Source of the DNA: an uncultured Pelagibacteraceae bacterium
GTDB taxonomy: Bacteria > Pseudomonadota > Alphaproteobacteria > Pelagibacterales > Pelagibacteraceae
NCBI GenBank assembly: GCA_902522915.1
Contig: CABYXQ010000004.1
Coordinates: forward strand, 1 to 50,593
Length of the DNA: 50,593 nt
Direction of reading: 5' to 3'
Positions 17,586 to 26,097 of the stretch are shown here, piece after piece; the stretch's first letter is position 1, and the number at the start of each line of letters is the position of its first letter. A program made the position numbers and the translations under genes. Below the pieces are notes generated by a model. It did not search any database and was not told where the DNA came from. It saw only the letters and a program-made list of their open reading frames with translations.

Positions 17586-18248
17586 TTATTTATGTGGATC
17601 AGGAACTTTTCGTAGATAAGGTTTTATCGTTTCCCATCCATCTGGATATATCTTTTTTGCTTCATCATTTGTTACTTTAGGAACAATAATCACTTTTTCT
17701 CCTGGTTTCCAATCAGCTGGTGTAGCAATTTGATGTTTGATAGTTCTTTGCATAGAATCTATAGCTCTTAAGATTTCATGAAAGTTTCTACCAGTGGTCA
17801 TTGGATATGTTAAAAACAGACCAATTCTTTTATCAGGTCTTATAACATAAACAGTTCTTACTGTTTCATTGTCAACTGCAGTTCTGCCTCCAGATGTAAC
17901 TCCTGCATCGTCCTCAAGCATGTTATAAAGTTTAGCGACTGCTAAATCTTCATCTGCAATAATTGGATATTCAGGCTTCATTCCACAAACATCAGTTATA
18001 TCGTCTAACCATTTTACGTGATCATCTACTGGGTCTACACTTAAACCAATAACTTTAACATTTCTTGCATCAAATTCTGGTTTCATTTTAGCTAATGCTC
18101 CGAGTTCAGTAGTGCAAACTGGTGTAAAGTCTTTTGGGTGTGAAAATAATACACCCCAGCTGTCTCCTAGCCACTCATGAAAAGAGATATCCCCCAATTG
18201 AGTTTTAGCTTTGAAGTCTGGAGCGACAGTATTTATTTTTAACGTCAT
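17586..18248 (-). CDS. Peroxiredoxin, 1-Cys (Prx6) type
   Basis: A 220-residue protein with the peroxidatic C45 in FTPVCTTELGALAKM and the long C-terminal extension typical of Prx6-type enzymes (KPGEKVIIVPKVTNDEAKKIYPDG). RPDKRIGLFLTYPMTTGRNF carries the conserved Arg of the active site. It reduces peroxides in the cytosol. The gene is divergent from SQR across 133 bases, so both may respond to the same sulfide or oxidant signal. Confidence 0.94.
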   Translation of the reverse strand: MTLKINTVAPDFKAKTQLGDISFHEWLGDSWGVLFSHPKDFTPVCTTELGALAKMKPEFDARNVKVIGLSVDPVDDHVKWLDDITDVCGMKPEYPIIADEDLAVAKLYNMLEDDAGVTSGGRTAVDNETVRTVYVIRPDKRIGLFLTYPMTTGRNFHEILRAIDSMQRTIKHQIATPADWKPGEKVIIVPKVTNDEAKKIYPDGWETIKPYLRKVPDPHK

Positions 18249-18381
18249 TTATTTTTCTCCTGTAATGTTTATTTTAGAATGATTATAAATTATTCACTTT
18301 ATAATTCAACGTTTTTTAATACTGGAAGCGCAACTTATAGGACATGTTTTAAGTTACTATTTAAGATGCTAGTGTTTTGTT
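18249..18381. promoter_or_regulatory. Divergent control region peroxiredoxin / SQR with an inverted repeat
   Basis: This 133-base region holds both 5' ends. An exact 8-base inverted repeat, ATTATAAA (18282-18289) and TTTATAAT (18298-18305), is spaced by 8 bases. It could be an operator for an ArsR-type sulfide sensor, but AT-only repeats of this length can arise by chance here. Confidence 0.35.
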
Positions 18382-19623
18382 ATGGAAAATTCAAATCACT
18401 CAGACGTACTAATTATCGGAGGAGGCTGTGCAGGTATCTCGGTTGCTTCTAGACTAAATAGTTTAAAATCTAATTTAAAAATTTCAATTATAGAGCCATC
18501 AGATAAATCACTTTATCAAGCTGCTTGGACTTTAGTTGGTGCTGGAGCTTATGATAAAAATAGTACAATTAAACCAATGTCAGAGGTTATGCCAAGTTAT
18601 GTTAATTGGATTAAAAGTTATGCTGAAACTTTTTTGCCAGAACAAAATACAGTTAAAACTTCAGATGGGGATTATACATATGATTATTTAATTGTGTGTC
18701 CTGGTCTTAAATTAAATTTTGATGGAGTAGAAGGATTAAAAGAGTCTTTAGGAAAAAATAATGTTTGTACAAATTATGACGCAGATATGGCTGAATACAC
18801 TTGGGAATGTTTAAAAAATTTAAAAGGTGGAAATTTATTATTCACAGAACCCCCTATGCCAATTAAATGCGCAGGAGCCCCTCAAAAAATAGCTTACTTA
18901 GCGGCAGACCATTTAAAAAAGAAAGGATTGCTTCAGGAAAGTAATTTAGAATTTTTATGCGCTAAACCAGTCATATTTGGTGTTCCACATTTTCAAGGAC
19001 CATTAAATGAAGTTTGTGACTCTTATGGTATAATAAGAAGTTTTCAACACAATTTAAAATCAGTTAATGGAGATACAAAAGAAGCAGTTTTTATTCAATC
19101 AGATAAAGATGGAAATACAAAAGAAGTTACTAAAAAATTTGATTTTATTCATGTAACACCACCACAAACTTCACCAGATTTTATTAAGAATAGTCCTTTA
19201 GCTGATACCGGCGGATGGGTTGATGTTGATCATAAAGGTGGAACATTAAGACATACAAAGTATGAAAATATTTATAGTTTAGGAGATGTAATGAATGCAC
19301 CTAACGCAAAAACAGGTGCTGCAGTAAGAAAGCAAGCACCTATAGTTGCACACAATATCATTAAAGATATTAATAAATCATCAGAAAAATATAGACTTTA
19401 TGATGGTTATGGAGCTTGTCCACTAACTGTCGCATATGGCAAAGTTATGTTAGCAGAATTTTGCTACGGTGGAAAAGTTACACCAAGTTTCCCTTTTGAT
19501 CCTACAAAACCAAGTTCTTTATATTGGCAGATGAAATCTAAACTTTTTCCATATTTACAGTGGAACGTAATGTTTAAAGGAAAAGAATGGAGTAAGCCGG
19601 CTCATAAAGCAGTTGAAAAATAG
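18382..19623 (+). CDS. sqr: Sulfide:quinone oxidoreductase, mitochondrial SQRDL type
   Basis: A 413-residue flavoprotein with N-terminal FAD motif VLIIGGGCAGISVAS. C163 in IKCAGAPQKIAYL and C346 in GYGACPLTVAYGKVMLAEF sit where the two redox cysteines of human SQOR are found. HVTPPQTSPDF and GWVDVDHKGGTLRHTKYENIYSLGD also follow that family. It oxidises sulfide to sulfane sulfur at the membrane and feeds electrons to ubiquinone. Persulfide dioxygenase follows 32 bases downstream, as in the mitochondrial pathway. Confidence 0.93.
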   Translation: MENSNHSDVLIIGGGCAGISVASRLNSLKSNLKISIIEPSDKSLYQAAWTLVGAGAYDKNSTIKPMSEVMPSYVNWIKSYAETFLPEQNTVKTSDGDYTYDYLIVCPGLKLNFDGVEGLKESLGKNNVCTNYDADMAEYTWECLKNLKGGNLLFTEPPMPIKCAGAPQKIAYLAADHLKKKGLLQESNLEFLCAKPVIFGVPHFQGPLNEVCDSYGIIRSFQHNLKSVNGDTKEAVFIQSDKDGNTKEVTKKFDFIHVTPPQTSPDFIKNSPLADTGGWVDVDHKGGTLRHTKYENIYSLGDVMNAPNAKTGAAVRKQAPIVAHNIIKDINKSSEKYRLYDGYGACPLTVAYGKVMLAEFCYGGKVTPSFPFDPTKPSSLYWQMKSKLFPYLQWNVMFKGKEWSKPAHKAVEK

Positions 19624-19655
19624 TTTTAATTTAATAAATTTCATTAATTATAATT

Positions 19656-20351
19656 ATGATTTTTGAACAGCTATTTGATACTAAATCTTCAACATATACT
19701 TATATTATTGCTAGTGGAAAGGGCAGAGAAGCACTGGTAATAGATCCTGTTATTGAAAAAACAGACGAATATATTGAAGTGTTAAAAAACCTAGAATTAA
19801 AATTAGTAAAAGTAATCGATACACATATTCATGCTGATCATATAACTGGTCTAAATGAGCTCTATAAAAGGACAAATTGTACAAGAATTATGGGTGAAAA
19901 GTCTAAATCTGAGGTAGTAGATTTAAAAGTTAATGACAATGAAAATATAAAATTAGAAAATATTGAGATTAAAGCTCTCTATACACCTGGTCATACGGAT
20001 TGTTCTTACAGCTACTTGATGGATGATAGGGTTTTTACTGGAGATACACTATTAATCAATGGTACTGGGCGAACCGATTTTCAAAGCGGAAGTCCATATG
20101 ATGCATATGACTCTTTGTTTAATAAGTTGCTTAAGTTGCCAGAAAAAACTTTAGTATTTCCTGCTCATGATTATAACGGTAAAAAAAATTCAACCATAGG
20201 GACTGAAAAAAATAACAATCCTCGACTTCAAGTAAGTTCAAAAGACGAGTATGCTGAAATTATGAACAATTTAAAATTACCAAATCCAAAAATGTTAGAC
20301 ATAGCAGTTCCTGCAAATTTGAAAGGTTTAACACTAGATCAAATAAATTAA
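19656..20351 (+). CDS. Persulfide dioxygenase, ETHE1-like
   Basis: A 231-residue metallo-beta-lactamase-fold protein. THIHADHITGL gives H57, H59, D61 and H62; TPGHTDCS and FTGDTLL provide the other metal ligands. The region GRTDFQSGSPYDAYDSL, FPAHDYNGKKNSTIGTE and NNPRL, together with the end DIAVPAN, matches ETHE1/Blh persulfide dioxygenases rather than generic hydrolases. It oxidises glutathione persulfide to sulfite. Adjacent SQR makes the persulfide, so the two form a working pair. Confidence 0.92.
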   Translation: MIFEQLFDTKSSTYTYIIASGKGREALVIDPVIEKTDEYIEVLKNLELKLVKVIDTHIHADHITGLNELYKRTNCTRIMGEKSKSEVVDLKVNDNENIKLENIEIKALYTPGHTDCSYSYLMDDRVFTGDTLLINGTGRTDFQSGSPYDAYDSLFNKLLKLPEKTLVFPAHDYNGKKNSTIGTEKNNNPRLQVSSKDEYAEIMNNLKLPNPKMLDIAVPANLKGLTLDQIN

Positions 20352-20364
20352 ATAAATTTTAAAA

Positions 20365-20802
20365 ATGACACAAACCGTATTTAATTGGAAATGTAAGCAT
20401 ACTTGGAAAAAAAGTGCAAAAAATACATTGTGGTGTGTGATTGGATGTGCAATTGGTGATTTTGGAACTATATTTTTTTTTCAAGTATATCAAATTCCAT
20501 TCCCTATTTTAGCAATCATGATTTTAGCAATTATAAATGGTTTGATTACAAGCATTATCCTTGAAACAATAATTTTAATTAGACAAGGTTTTTCATTTTA
20601 TGGTTCACTAAAAACTGCTTCAGGAATGAGTTTAATTTCTATGCTTAGCATGGAGATAATGATGAACACAACAGATTATATGTTAACAGGTGGTGCAATT
20701 TTAACTTGGTGGGTCATTCCGATAATGTTAATAGTAGGTTTTTTAACTCCATGGCCTTATAACTATTGGAGACTAAAAAAATATGGCATTAATTGCCATT
20801 AA
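20365..20802 (+). CDS. DUF4396 family membrane protein
   Basis: A 145-residue protein with four hydrophobic spans, matching DUF4396 by WCVIGCAIGDFGTI near 23-36, SGMSLISMLSMEIMMNTTDY and the end FLTPWPYNYWRLKKYG. Conserved Asp, His and Cys residues in the spans hint at metal or redox handling, but no function is known to me. It follows the SQR-dioxygenase pair by 13 bases and is probably in the same transcript. Its stop shares the four bases TTAA with the stop of the opposing gene. Confidence 0.82.
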   Translation: MTQTVFNWKCKHTWKKSAKNTLWCVIGCAIGDFGTIFFFQVYQIPFPILAIMILAIINGLITSIILETIILIRQGFSFYGSLKTASGMSLISMLSMEIMMNTTDYMLTGGAILTWWVIPIMLIVGFLTPWPYNYWRLKKYGINCH

Positions 20803-21680
20803 TTTTTTATTTTATTTTTTTTACCCTCTGTATGCACAAACAAAATACCAAAAATAATTATTCCAACTACACCTGCAATTTTATTGAAATCAAATGGTAC
20901 TCCAAAAATATAAAAATTTATAATTGTTGACCAAATCAATTGAGAATATTGAAAATTAGTAACAAAAGATAAATTTGATAATTGTATTGCAAATATTATT
21001 AAAAGATGACTTGTAAAACCAAGTAAACCAAGAATAATCAATCCTATCCACAAATTTTTATTTTCGATAGGTGTCCAATCAAATATTACATAAATTGTAA
21101 AAACAATTGCCCCAACAACAGCTGCATAAAATAATGCAGCTAATGGGTCATTGTTATCTGAAATAAATTTAGTAAAAAATTGATATAGAGCCCAGCATAC
21201 AGGTGGAACTAATGGAAAAATTAAATCCAAACTTAAAACCTTCATACTTGGACTCATAGAATATATTATACAACCGAAACTTAATAGCATAAGAATAACG
21301 CCCTTTGGTGAGAGTATATCTTTTAAAAACAGAGCTGTGAGTATTGAGACAATTAATGGTGCTGAGAAAAACACCACATAAATATCTACAAGATCAAATT
21401 TTTGAAGAGAGTGGATGAAAAAAAAAGTAGCAAAAACCATTAGAATTGATCTAATTATGTTAAATTTAAAATTATTTTTTAAATTTATTTTAGGTTTTAA
21501 TATTACGAATAATATTAAAATAATAACAAAGTGAAAAAAAAATCTACCCCATATAACTTGATTTATGGGCATTATTGTTCCTAAATATTTTGCTGTAGAA
21601 TCTTGACAAACCAAAATAAAAAAACCTGAGATAGCAAGGAATATTACTTTAATTAAGTATGTTTTTTTATTTTGAGCCAT
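20799..21680 (-). CDS. EamA/DMT family transporter
   Basis: A 293-residue protein with about ten membrane spans in two five-span repeats of the drug/metabolite transporter type. WGRFFFHFVIILILF, the LKDILSPKGVILMLLSFGCIIYS segment and SFVTNFQYSQLIWSTI are characteristic positions. The transported compound cannot be told. It converges with the DUF4396 gene, sharing TTAA as both stops, and is divergent from the sugar-acid cluster. Confidence 0.88.
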   Translation of the reverse strand: MAQNKKTYLIKVIFLAISGFFILVCQDSTAKYLGTIMPINQVIWGRFFFHFVIILILFVILKPKINLKNNFKFNIIRSILMVFATFFFIHSLQKFDLVDIYVVFFSAPLIVSILTALFLKDILSPKGVILMLLSFGCIIYSMSPSMKVLSLDLIFPLVPPVCWALYQFFTKFISDNNDPLAALFYAAVVGAIVFTIYVIFDWTPIENKNLWIGLIILGLLGFTSHLLIIFAIQLSNLSFVTNFQYSQLIWSTIINFYIFGVPFDFNKIAGVVGIIIFGILFVHTEGKKNKIKN

Positions 21681-21803
21681 TTAGATTTTTAATTTAGATT
21701 TATTAATTGTTATTGCACATTACATTGCAACATTAATTAATCTTAGATTATTCATTAATTTACTATATAATTAATAATCAAAACAAACCATTGTAAAATA
21801 TTT
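21681..21803. promoter_or_regulatory. Divergent control region ahead of the sugar-acid cluster
   Basis: These 123 AT-rich bases contain the 5' ends of the EamA transporter and the dehydratase gene. A loose repeat, ATTGCACATT then ATTGCAACATT, is seen at about 21713-21733. No confident promoter or operator could be named. Confidence 0.35.
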
Positions 21804-23588
21804 ATGCCAATAAAAAGAAAAAAAAAATTTAGAAGTCACCAATGGTTTAATAACCCAAAAAATCCAGATATGACTGCTTTATATTTAGAAAGATACCTAA
21901 ATTATGGTCTTACTAGAAAAGAATTGCAATCCGGAAATCCTATTATTGGAATAGCTCAATCAGGAAGTGATCTGTCTCCCTGCAATAGACATTTTTTATC
22001 TTTGATTAAAAGGATTAAGGATGGAATAAGAAGAGCAGGCGGTATTCCCATGGAATTTCCTACTCATCCAATACAAGAAACAGGAAAAAGACCTACCGCG
22101 ATGTTAGATAGAAATCTATCTTATTTATCTTTAGTAGAAGTTTTGTATGGTTATCCAATTGATGGTGTAATTTTAACAACAGGATGCGATAAAACTACAC
22201 CTGCAGCTTTAATGGCAGCAGCAACAGTTAATATTCCTGCCATTGTTTTATCTGGTGGCCCAATGTTAGATGGAGTTTATAAAGGTAAATTAGCTGGATC
22301 TGGAACAATTGTTTGGGAAGCAAGAAAACTTTTAGCCAAAGGTAAAATTAAATATGAAGAATTTATGAATATGGTAGCATCTTCAGCTCCAAGTGCAGGG
22401 CATTGTAACACTATGGGTACAGCGTCATCTATGAATTCAGTAGCTGAAGCTCTTGGAATGTCACTAACAGGATGCGCTATAATACCTGCTCCTTATAGAG
22501 AAAGAGAGCAAATTTCTTTTGAGACCGGAAAAAGAATAGTTGGAATGGTTCATGAAAATTTAACTCCTTCAAAAATAATGACACGAAAAGCATTTGAAAA
22601 TGCAGTTGTTGTGGCTAGTGCGATTGGAGGTTCAAGTAATTGTACAACACATTTAAGTGCTATTGCAAATCATATGGGCATAAAATTTGATTTATCTGAC
22701 TGGCAAAAATTAGGACATGAAATTCCACTACTCGTTAATTGTCAACCTGCTGGAGAATATTTGATGGAGAGTTTTTATAGAGCCGGAGGAGTACCAGCTG
22801 TAATGAAAGAATTAATTAAGAATAAAAAAATTCATACAAATATAAAAACAGTTTCAGGAAAAACAGTTGCACAGAATTTAAAAAGAAAAATTGATACAAA
22901 CAAAAAAGTAATTAAATCTTTTAAAGAGTGCTTGGCTGATAAAGCTGGTTTTTTAGTAATGAAAAGTAATTTTTTCTCAACTGCCATAATGAAAACTTCT
23001 GTTATAAGTAAGGAATTTAGGGACCGATATCTTTCAAACCCAAAACATCCAAATATTTTTTTAGGTAAGGCTGTAGTTTTTGAAGGACCTGAAGATTATC
23101 ATAAAAGGATTAATAGCAAAAAACTAAAGATAGATGAAAATTCAATATTAATAATAAGAGGTTGTGGACCTGTGGGTTACCCAGGATCTGCTGAAGTTGT
23201 AAATATGCAACCACCAGATAGACTATTAAAAAAAGGTATTAATGCCTTACCAACACTTGGTGATGGAAGACAAAGTGGAACATCTGAAAGTCCATCAATT
23301 CTTCATGTTTCTCCAGAGTCAGCTGTTGGTGGTGATTTAGGTATAGTTAAAACAGGCGATAAAATGAAAATTGATTTAAATAAAAGAAGAGTAGATCTTA
23401 TTATTAATAAATTAGAATTTAAAAAAAGAAGAAAAAATAAAAAAAGATTTAAATTTAAAAACCAAACTCCTTGGCAAGAAATTTTTAGAGATACAGTTGG
23501 ACAATTAGAAGATGGTGCGTGTATTAATTCTAGAGAAATGTATTTAGATATCTCTAATACAAAAGGTTTACCGAGAAATTCGCACTGA
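21804..23588 (+). CDS. IlvD/Edd family sugar-acid dehydratase
   Basis: A 594-residue protein. The start NPDMTALYLERYLNYGL and AQSGSDLSPCNRHFL follow the sugar-acid branch (L-arabonate/D-xylonate/D-fuconate dehydratases) rather than the biosynthetic IlvD branch. Candidate Fe-S ligands are C60, C128 (TTGCDKTTPA) and C201 (AGHCNTMGTAS). It removes water from an aldonic acid to give a 2-keto-3-deoxy acid. The genes after it supply the oxidation, hydrolysis and lactonase steps of a non-phosphorylative route. It ends one base before the next start. The exact sugar is not decidable. Confidence 0.9.
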   Translation: MPIKRKKKFRSHQWFNNPKNPDMTALYLERYLNYGLTRKELQSGNPIIGIAQSGSDLSPCNRHFLSLIKRIKDGIRRAGGIPMEFPTHPIQETGKRPTAMLDRNLSYLSLVEVLYGYPIDGVILTTGCDKTTPAALMAAATVNIPAIVLSGGPMLDGVYKGKLAGSGTIVWEARKLLAKGKIKYEEFMNMVASSAPSAGHCNTMGTASSMNSVAEALGMSLTGCAIIPAPYREREQISFETGKRIVGMVHENLTPSKIMTRKAFENAVVVASAIGGSSNCTTHLSAIANHMGIKFDLSDWQKLGHEIPLLVNCQPAGEYLMESFYRAGGVPAVMKELIKNKKIHTNIKTVSGKTVAQNLKRKIDTNKKVIKSFKECLADKAGFLVMKSNFFSTAIMKTSVISKEFRDRYLSNPKHPNIFLGKAVVFEGPEDYHKRINSKKLKIDENSILIIRGCGPVGYPGSAEVVNMQPPDRLLKKGINALPTLGDGRQSGTSESPSILHVSPESAVGGDLGIVKTGDKMKIDLNKRRVDLIINKLEFKKRRKNKKRFKFKNQTPWQEIFRDTVGQLEDGACINSREMYLDISNTKGLPRNSH

Positions 23589-23589
23589 T

Positions 23590-24462
23590 ATGAAATCAAA
23601 AATAGGTTTTATAGGCACTGGACTGATGGGTTTTCCTATGGCAAAAAATATATTAAAAGCTGGATATAATTTAAAAGCATTTAATAGATCAAAAAATAAA
23701 GCTGAACCATTAAAAGAATTTGGTGGTGAAATTGTATATTCAATCAAAGATGTTGTAAAGGATAGTGATATTTTAATTACAATGTTAACTGATGATCATG
23801 CCATAGATCAAGTTATGAGTAGTTCAGATTTTTTAAATAATTTAATTGCTGGAAATACAGTTATTGATATGAGCTCAATAAAACCAACTACGGCAAAAAA
23901 ACATGGTGAAAATTTAAAATCTAATAATGTTAATTATTTAGATGCTCCAGTTTCAGGTGGCACAATAGGAGCTGAACAAGCCTCTTTAGCTATAATGGCA
24001 GGTGGAGAACAAAAAGTATTTGATGAGGTTTTTCATGTTTTAAAAACAATGGGAAATCCTACATTAGTTGGACCGTTGTCATGTGGACAAGTTTCAAAAT
24101 TAGCCAATCAAATCATAGTTGGATTAACAATTGGAGCTGTAGCAGAAGCTATAACTCTTTGTGAGAAGGCAGGTGCAGACCCAAATAAAATGATTAAAGC
24201 TTTAACAGGCGGTTGGGCTGACAGCAAAGTTCTTCAAACTCATGGAAAAAGAATGATTGATAAAGATTTTACTCCTAAAGGAAAAACCTCTGGTCAATTA
24301 AAAGATATGAAAAATATCTTAGAATGTGCGAATAATTTTAGTACTGAATTACCTATTTCAAATTTGGTTAAAGATATGTATAAAACTTTAGTTGAAAATG
24401 GACATGGAGAAACAGACCATAGCTCACTTTATAAAGAGATTGAAAGGATAAATAATGGGTAG
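23590..24462 (+). CDS. 3-hydroxyisobutyrate dehydrogenase/tartronate semialdehyde reductase family
   Basis: A 290-residue beta-hydroxyacid dehydrogenase. IGFIGTGLMGFPMAKNIL is the NAD(P) motif, DAPVSGGTIGAEQASLAIM is the substrate-binding signature and K in GQVSKLANQIIVG is the catalytic lysine. It resembles GarR/GlxR-type reductases. In this cluster it may reduce a semialdehyde or aldehyde produced by the pathway, but its place is unclear. The 3' end overlaps the SDR gene by 8 bases. Confidence 0.9.
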   Translation: MKSKIGFIGTGLMGFPMAKNILKAGYNLKAFNRSKNKAEPLKEFGGEIVYSIKDVVKDSDILITMLTDDHAIDQVMSSSDFLNNLIAGNTVIDMSSIKPTTAKKHGENLKSNNVNYLDAPVSGGTIGAEQASLAIMAGGEQKVFDEVFHVLKTMGNPTLVGPLSCGQVSKLANQIIVGLTIGAVAEAITLCEKAGADPNKMIKALTGGWADSKVLQTHGKRMIDKDFTPKGKTSGQLKDMKNILECANNFSTELPISNLVKDMYKTLVENGHGETDHSSLYKEIERINNG

Positions 24463-25195
24463 ACTTGAAGGAAAAGAAGTTATTATTACTGCGGCTGGAC
24501 AAGGTATTGGAAAAGCAACAGCAATAACATTTCATAATGAGGGTGCAAAGGTAACTGCAACAGATATTAATGAAAAAACTTTAAGCGACTTAAATAAAGA
24601 ATATCCAAAAATTAAAGTTAATAAATTAGACTCTACTAAAAATGATGATGTAAAATCATTTATAAATTCTTTCACTAATATAGATGTATTGTTTAATGCA
24701 GTTGGATTTGTTCATCATGGTACAATTTTGGAATGTGATGAAAACGATTGGGACTTTTCTTTTGATGTTAATATTAAATCCATGTATTTTATGTGTAAAG
24801 CAGCACTTCCTATAATGATTAAAAATAATGGAGGTAGTATTATTAATGTTGCTTCGGTAGCTTCTAGTATCAAAGGATTGCCAAATAGATTTGTTTACGG
24901 AGCAAGTAAAGCTGCTATTATTGGATTAACTAAATCAATAGCTTCTGATTTTGTGAAACAAAAAATTAGATGCAATGCAATTGCCCCAGGAACTGTATTT
25001 ACACCCTCTTGGGAAGATAGAGTTAAACAAAGTCCAGATCCAGTAAAGGCAAAAAAAGATTTTATAGCAAGGCAACCTATGGAAAGATTAGGAACTGCAC
25101 AGGAAATTGCAGATTTTGCAATTTATTTAGCTAGTGATGAATCAACATTTACAACAGGAAATACTTTTTCTGTAGATGGCGGAATGACAATTTAA
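24455..25195 (+). CDS. SDR family dehydrogenase, probable 2-keto-3-deoxy sugar-acid dehydrogenase
   Basis: A 246-residue short-chain dehydrogenase. The cofactor motif TAAGQGIGKA starts at 12; S134 and S137, Y148 and K152 (YGASK) give the active site. The overall sequence resembles the DHRS6/BDH2-like subgroup, which includes bacterial 2-keto-3-deoxy-L-fuconate and -rhamnonate dehydrogenases. Between a dehydratase and an FAH hydrolase, oxidation of a 2-keto-3-deoxy acid to a 2,4-diketo acid is the natural inference. The overlap with the previous gene is ATGGGTAG. Confidence 0.88.
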   Translation: MGRLEGKEVIITAAGQGIGKATAITFHNEGAKVTATDINEKTLSDLNKEYPKIKVNKLDSTKNDDVKSFINSFTNIDVLFNAVGFVHHGTILECDENDWDFSFDVNIKSMYFMCKAALPIMIKNNGGSIINVASVASSIKGLPNRFVYGASKAAIIGLTKSIASDFVKQKIRCNAIAPGTVFTPSWEDRVKQSPDPVKAKKDFIARQPMERLGTAQEIADFAIYLASDESTFTTGNTFSVDGGMTI

Positions 25196-25200
25196 TTACA

Positions 25201-25207
25201 AAGGAGA
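25201..25207 (+). promoter_or_regulatory. Strong Shine-Dalgarno site of the FAH hydrolase gene
   Basis: AAGGAGA lies four bases before the ATG at 25212. Such full matches to the anti-Shine-Dalgarno are uncommon in this window and imply high translation of this gene. Confidence 0.8.
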
Positions 25208-25211
25208 TATA

Positions 25212-26054
25212 ATGAAACTATTAAGAGTAGGCAATAAAGGAAATGAAAAACCAGCAATTTTAGATAGTGAAGGAAAAATTAGAGATATCAGCTCTCATAT
25301 AAATGACTTAAATCCTGAAAATTTAAACTTTGAAACATTTTTAAAGATTCAAAGTGCTGATCTGTCAAAACTGCCAGAGCTTCCATCAATCGAAAGAGTA
25401 GGTTCATGTATTACAAGTCCTGGAAAATTTGTAGCTATAGGTCTAAATTATTCAGATCATGCAGCTGAAGTTGGGGCAGAAATTCCCAAAGAACCCATAA
25501 TGTTTATGAAAGCCACAAGTTCAATATGTGGACCCAATGATGATATAGAAATAGTTTCAGGATCAAAAAAACTCGATTGGGAAGTTGAACTTGGAATAGT
25601 TATTGGCAAAGAAACAAAGCATATTTCAGAAACTCAATCTCAAGACCATATTTTAGGATATTGTTTGGTAAATGATGTCAGTGAAAGAGAATGGCAACTT
25701 GAAAAAATGGGACAATGGGTCAAAGGTAAATCTCATGACACTTACGGACCTACTGGCCCTTATTTGGTAACAAAGGATGAAATTAAAGATATTAATAATT
25801 TAAAAATGATTTTGGATGTTAATGGTGAAAGAATGCAAACAGGAAACACAAATACCATGATTTTTAATGTTGATTTTATAGTATCTTATGTAAGTAAATT
25901 TATGTCTTTACAAGCAGGTGATATAATAACTACAGGCACTCCCCCTGGAGTTGGAATGGGAAAGAAGCCTCAAAAATTTTTGAAAGCTGGAGATAAAATG
26001 AAACTTTCAATTGAAAATTTAGGAGAGCAGAATTCCAAAGTAGTACCTTTGTAA
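25212..26054 (+). CDS. FAH family hydrolase, probable 2,4-diketo-3-deoxy sugar-acid hydrolase
   Basis: A 280-residue fumarylacetoacetate-hydrolase-fold protein. FVAIGLNYSDHAAEVG, IVSGSKKLDWEVELGIVIG (metal-binding Glu pair) and KSHDTYGPTGPYLVT match the subgroup that cleaves 2,4-diketo-3-deoxy-L-fuconate or -rhamnonate into pyruvate and a second acid such as lactate. The C-terminal TTGTPPGVGMG is also conserved. Directly preceded by the SDR that would make its substrate, it gives the cluster a complete end. Acylpyruvate hydrolysis in general remains an alternative. Confidence 0.9.
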   Translation: MKLLRVGNKGNEKPAILDSEGKIRDISSHINDLNPENLNFETFLKIQSADLSKLPELPSIERVGSCITSPGKFVAIGLNYSDHAAEVGAEIPKEPIMFMKATSSICGPNDDIEIVSGSKKLDWEVELGIVIGKETKHISETQSQDHILGYCLVNDVSEREWQLEKMGQWVKGKSHDTYGPTGPYLVTKDEIKDINNLKMILDVNGERMQTGNTNTMIFNVDFIVSYVSKFMSLQAGDIITTGTPPGVGMGKKPQKFLKAGDKMKLSIENLGEQNSKVVPL

Positions 26055-26097
26055 TTAATCGTTAATATAAGCTTAATCGAAAGTCATATGTTAAGAT

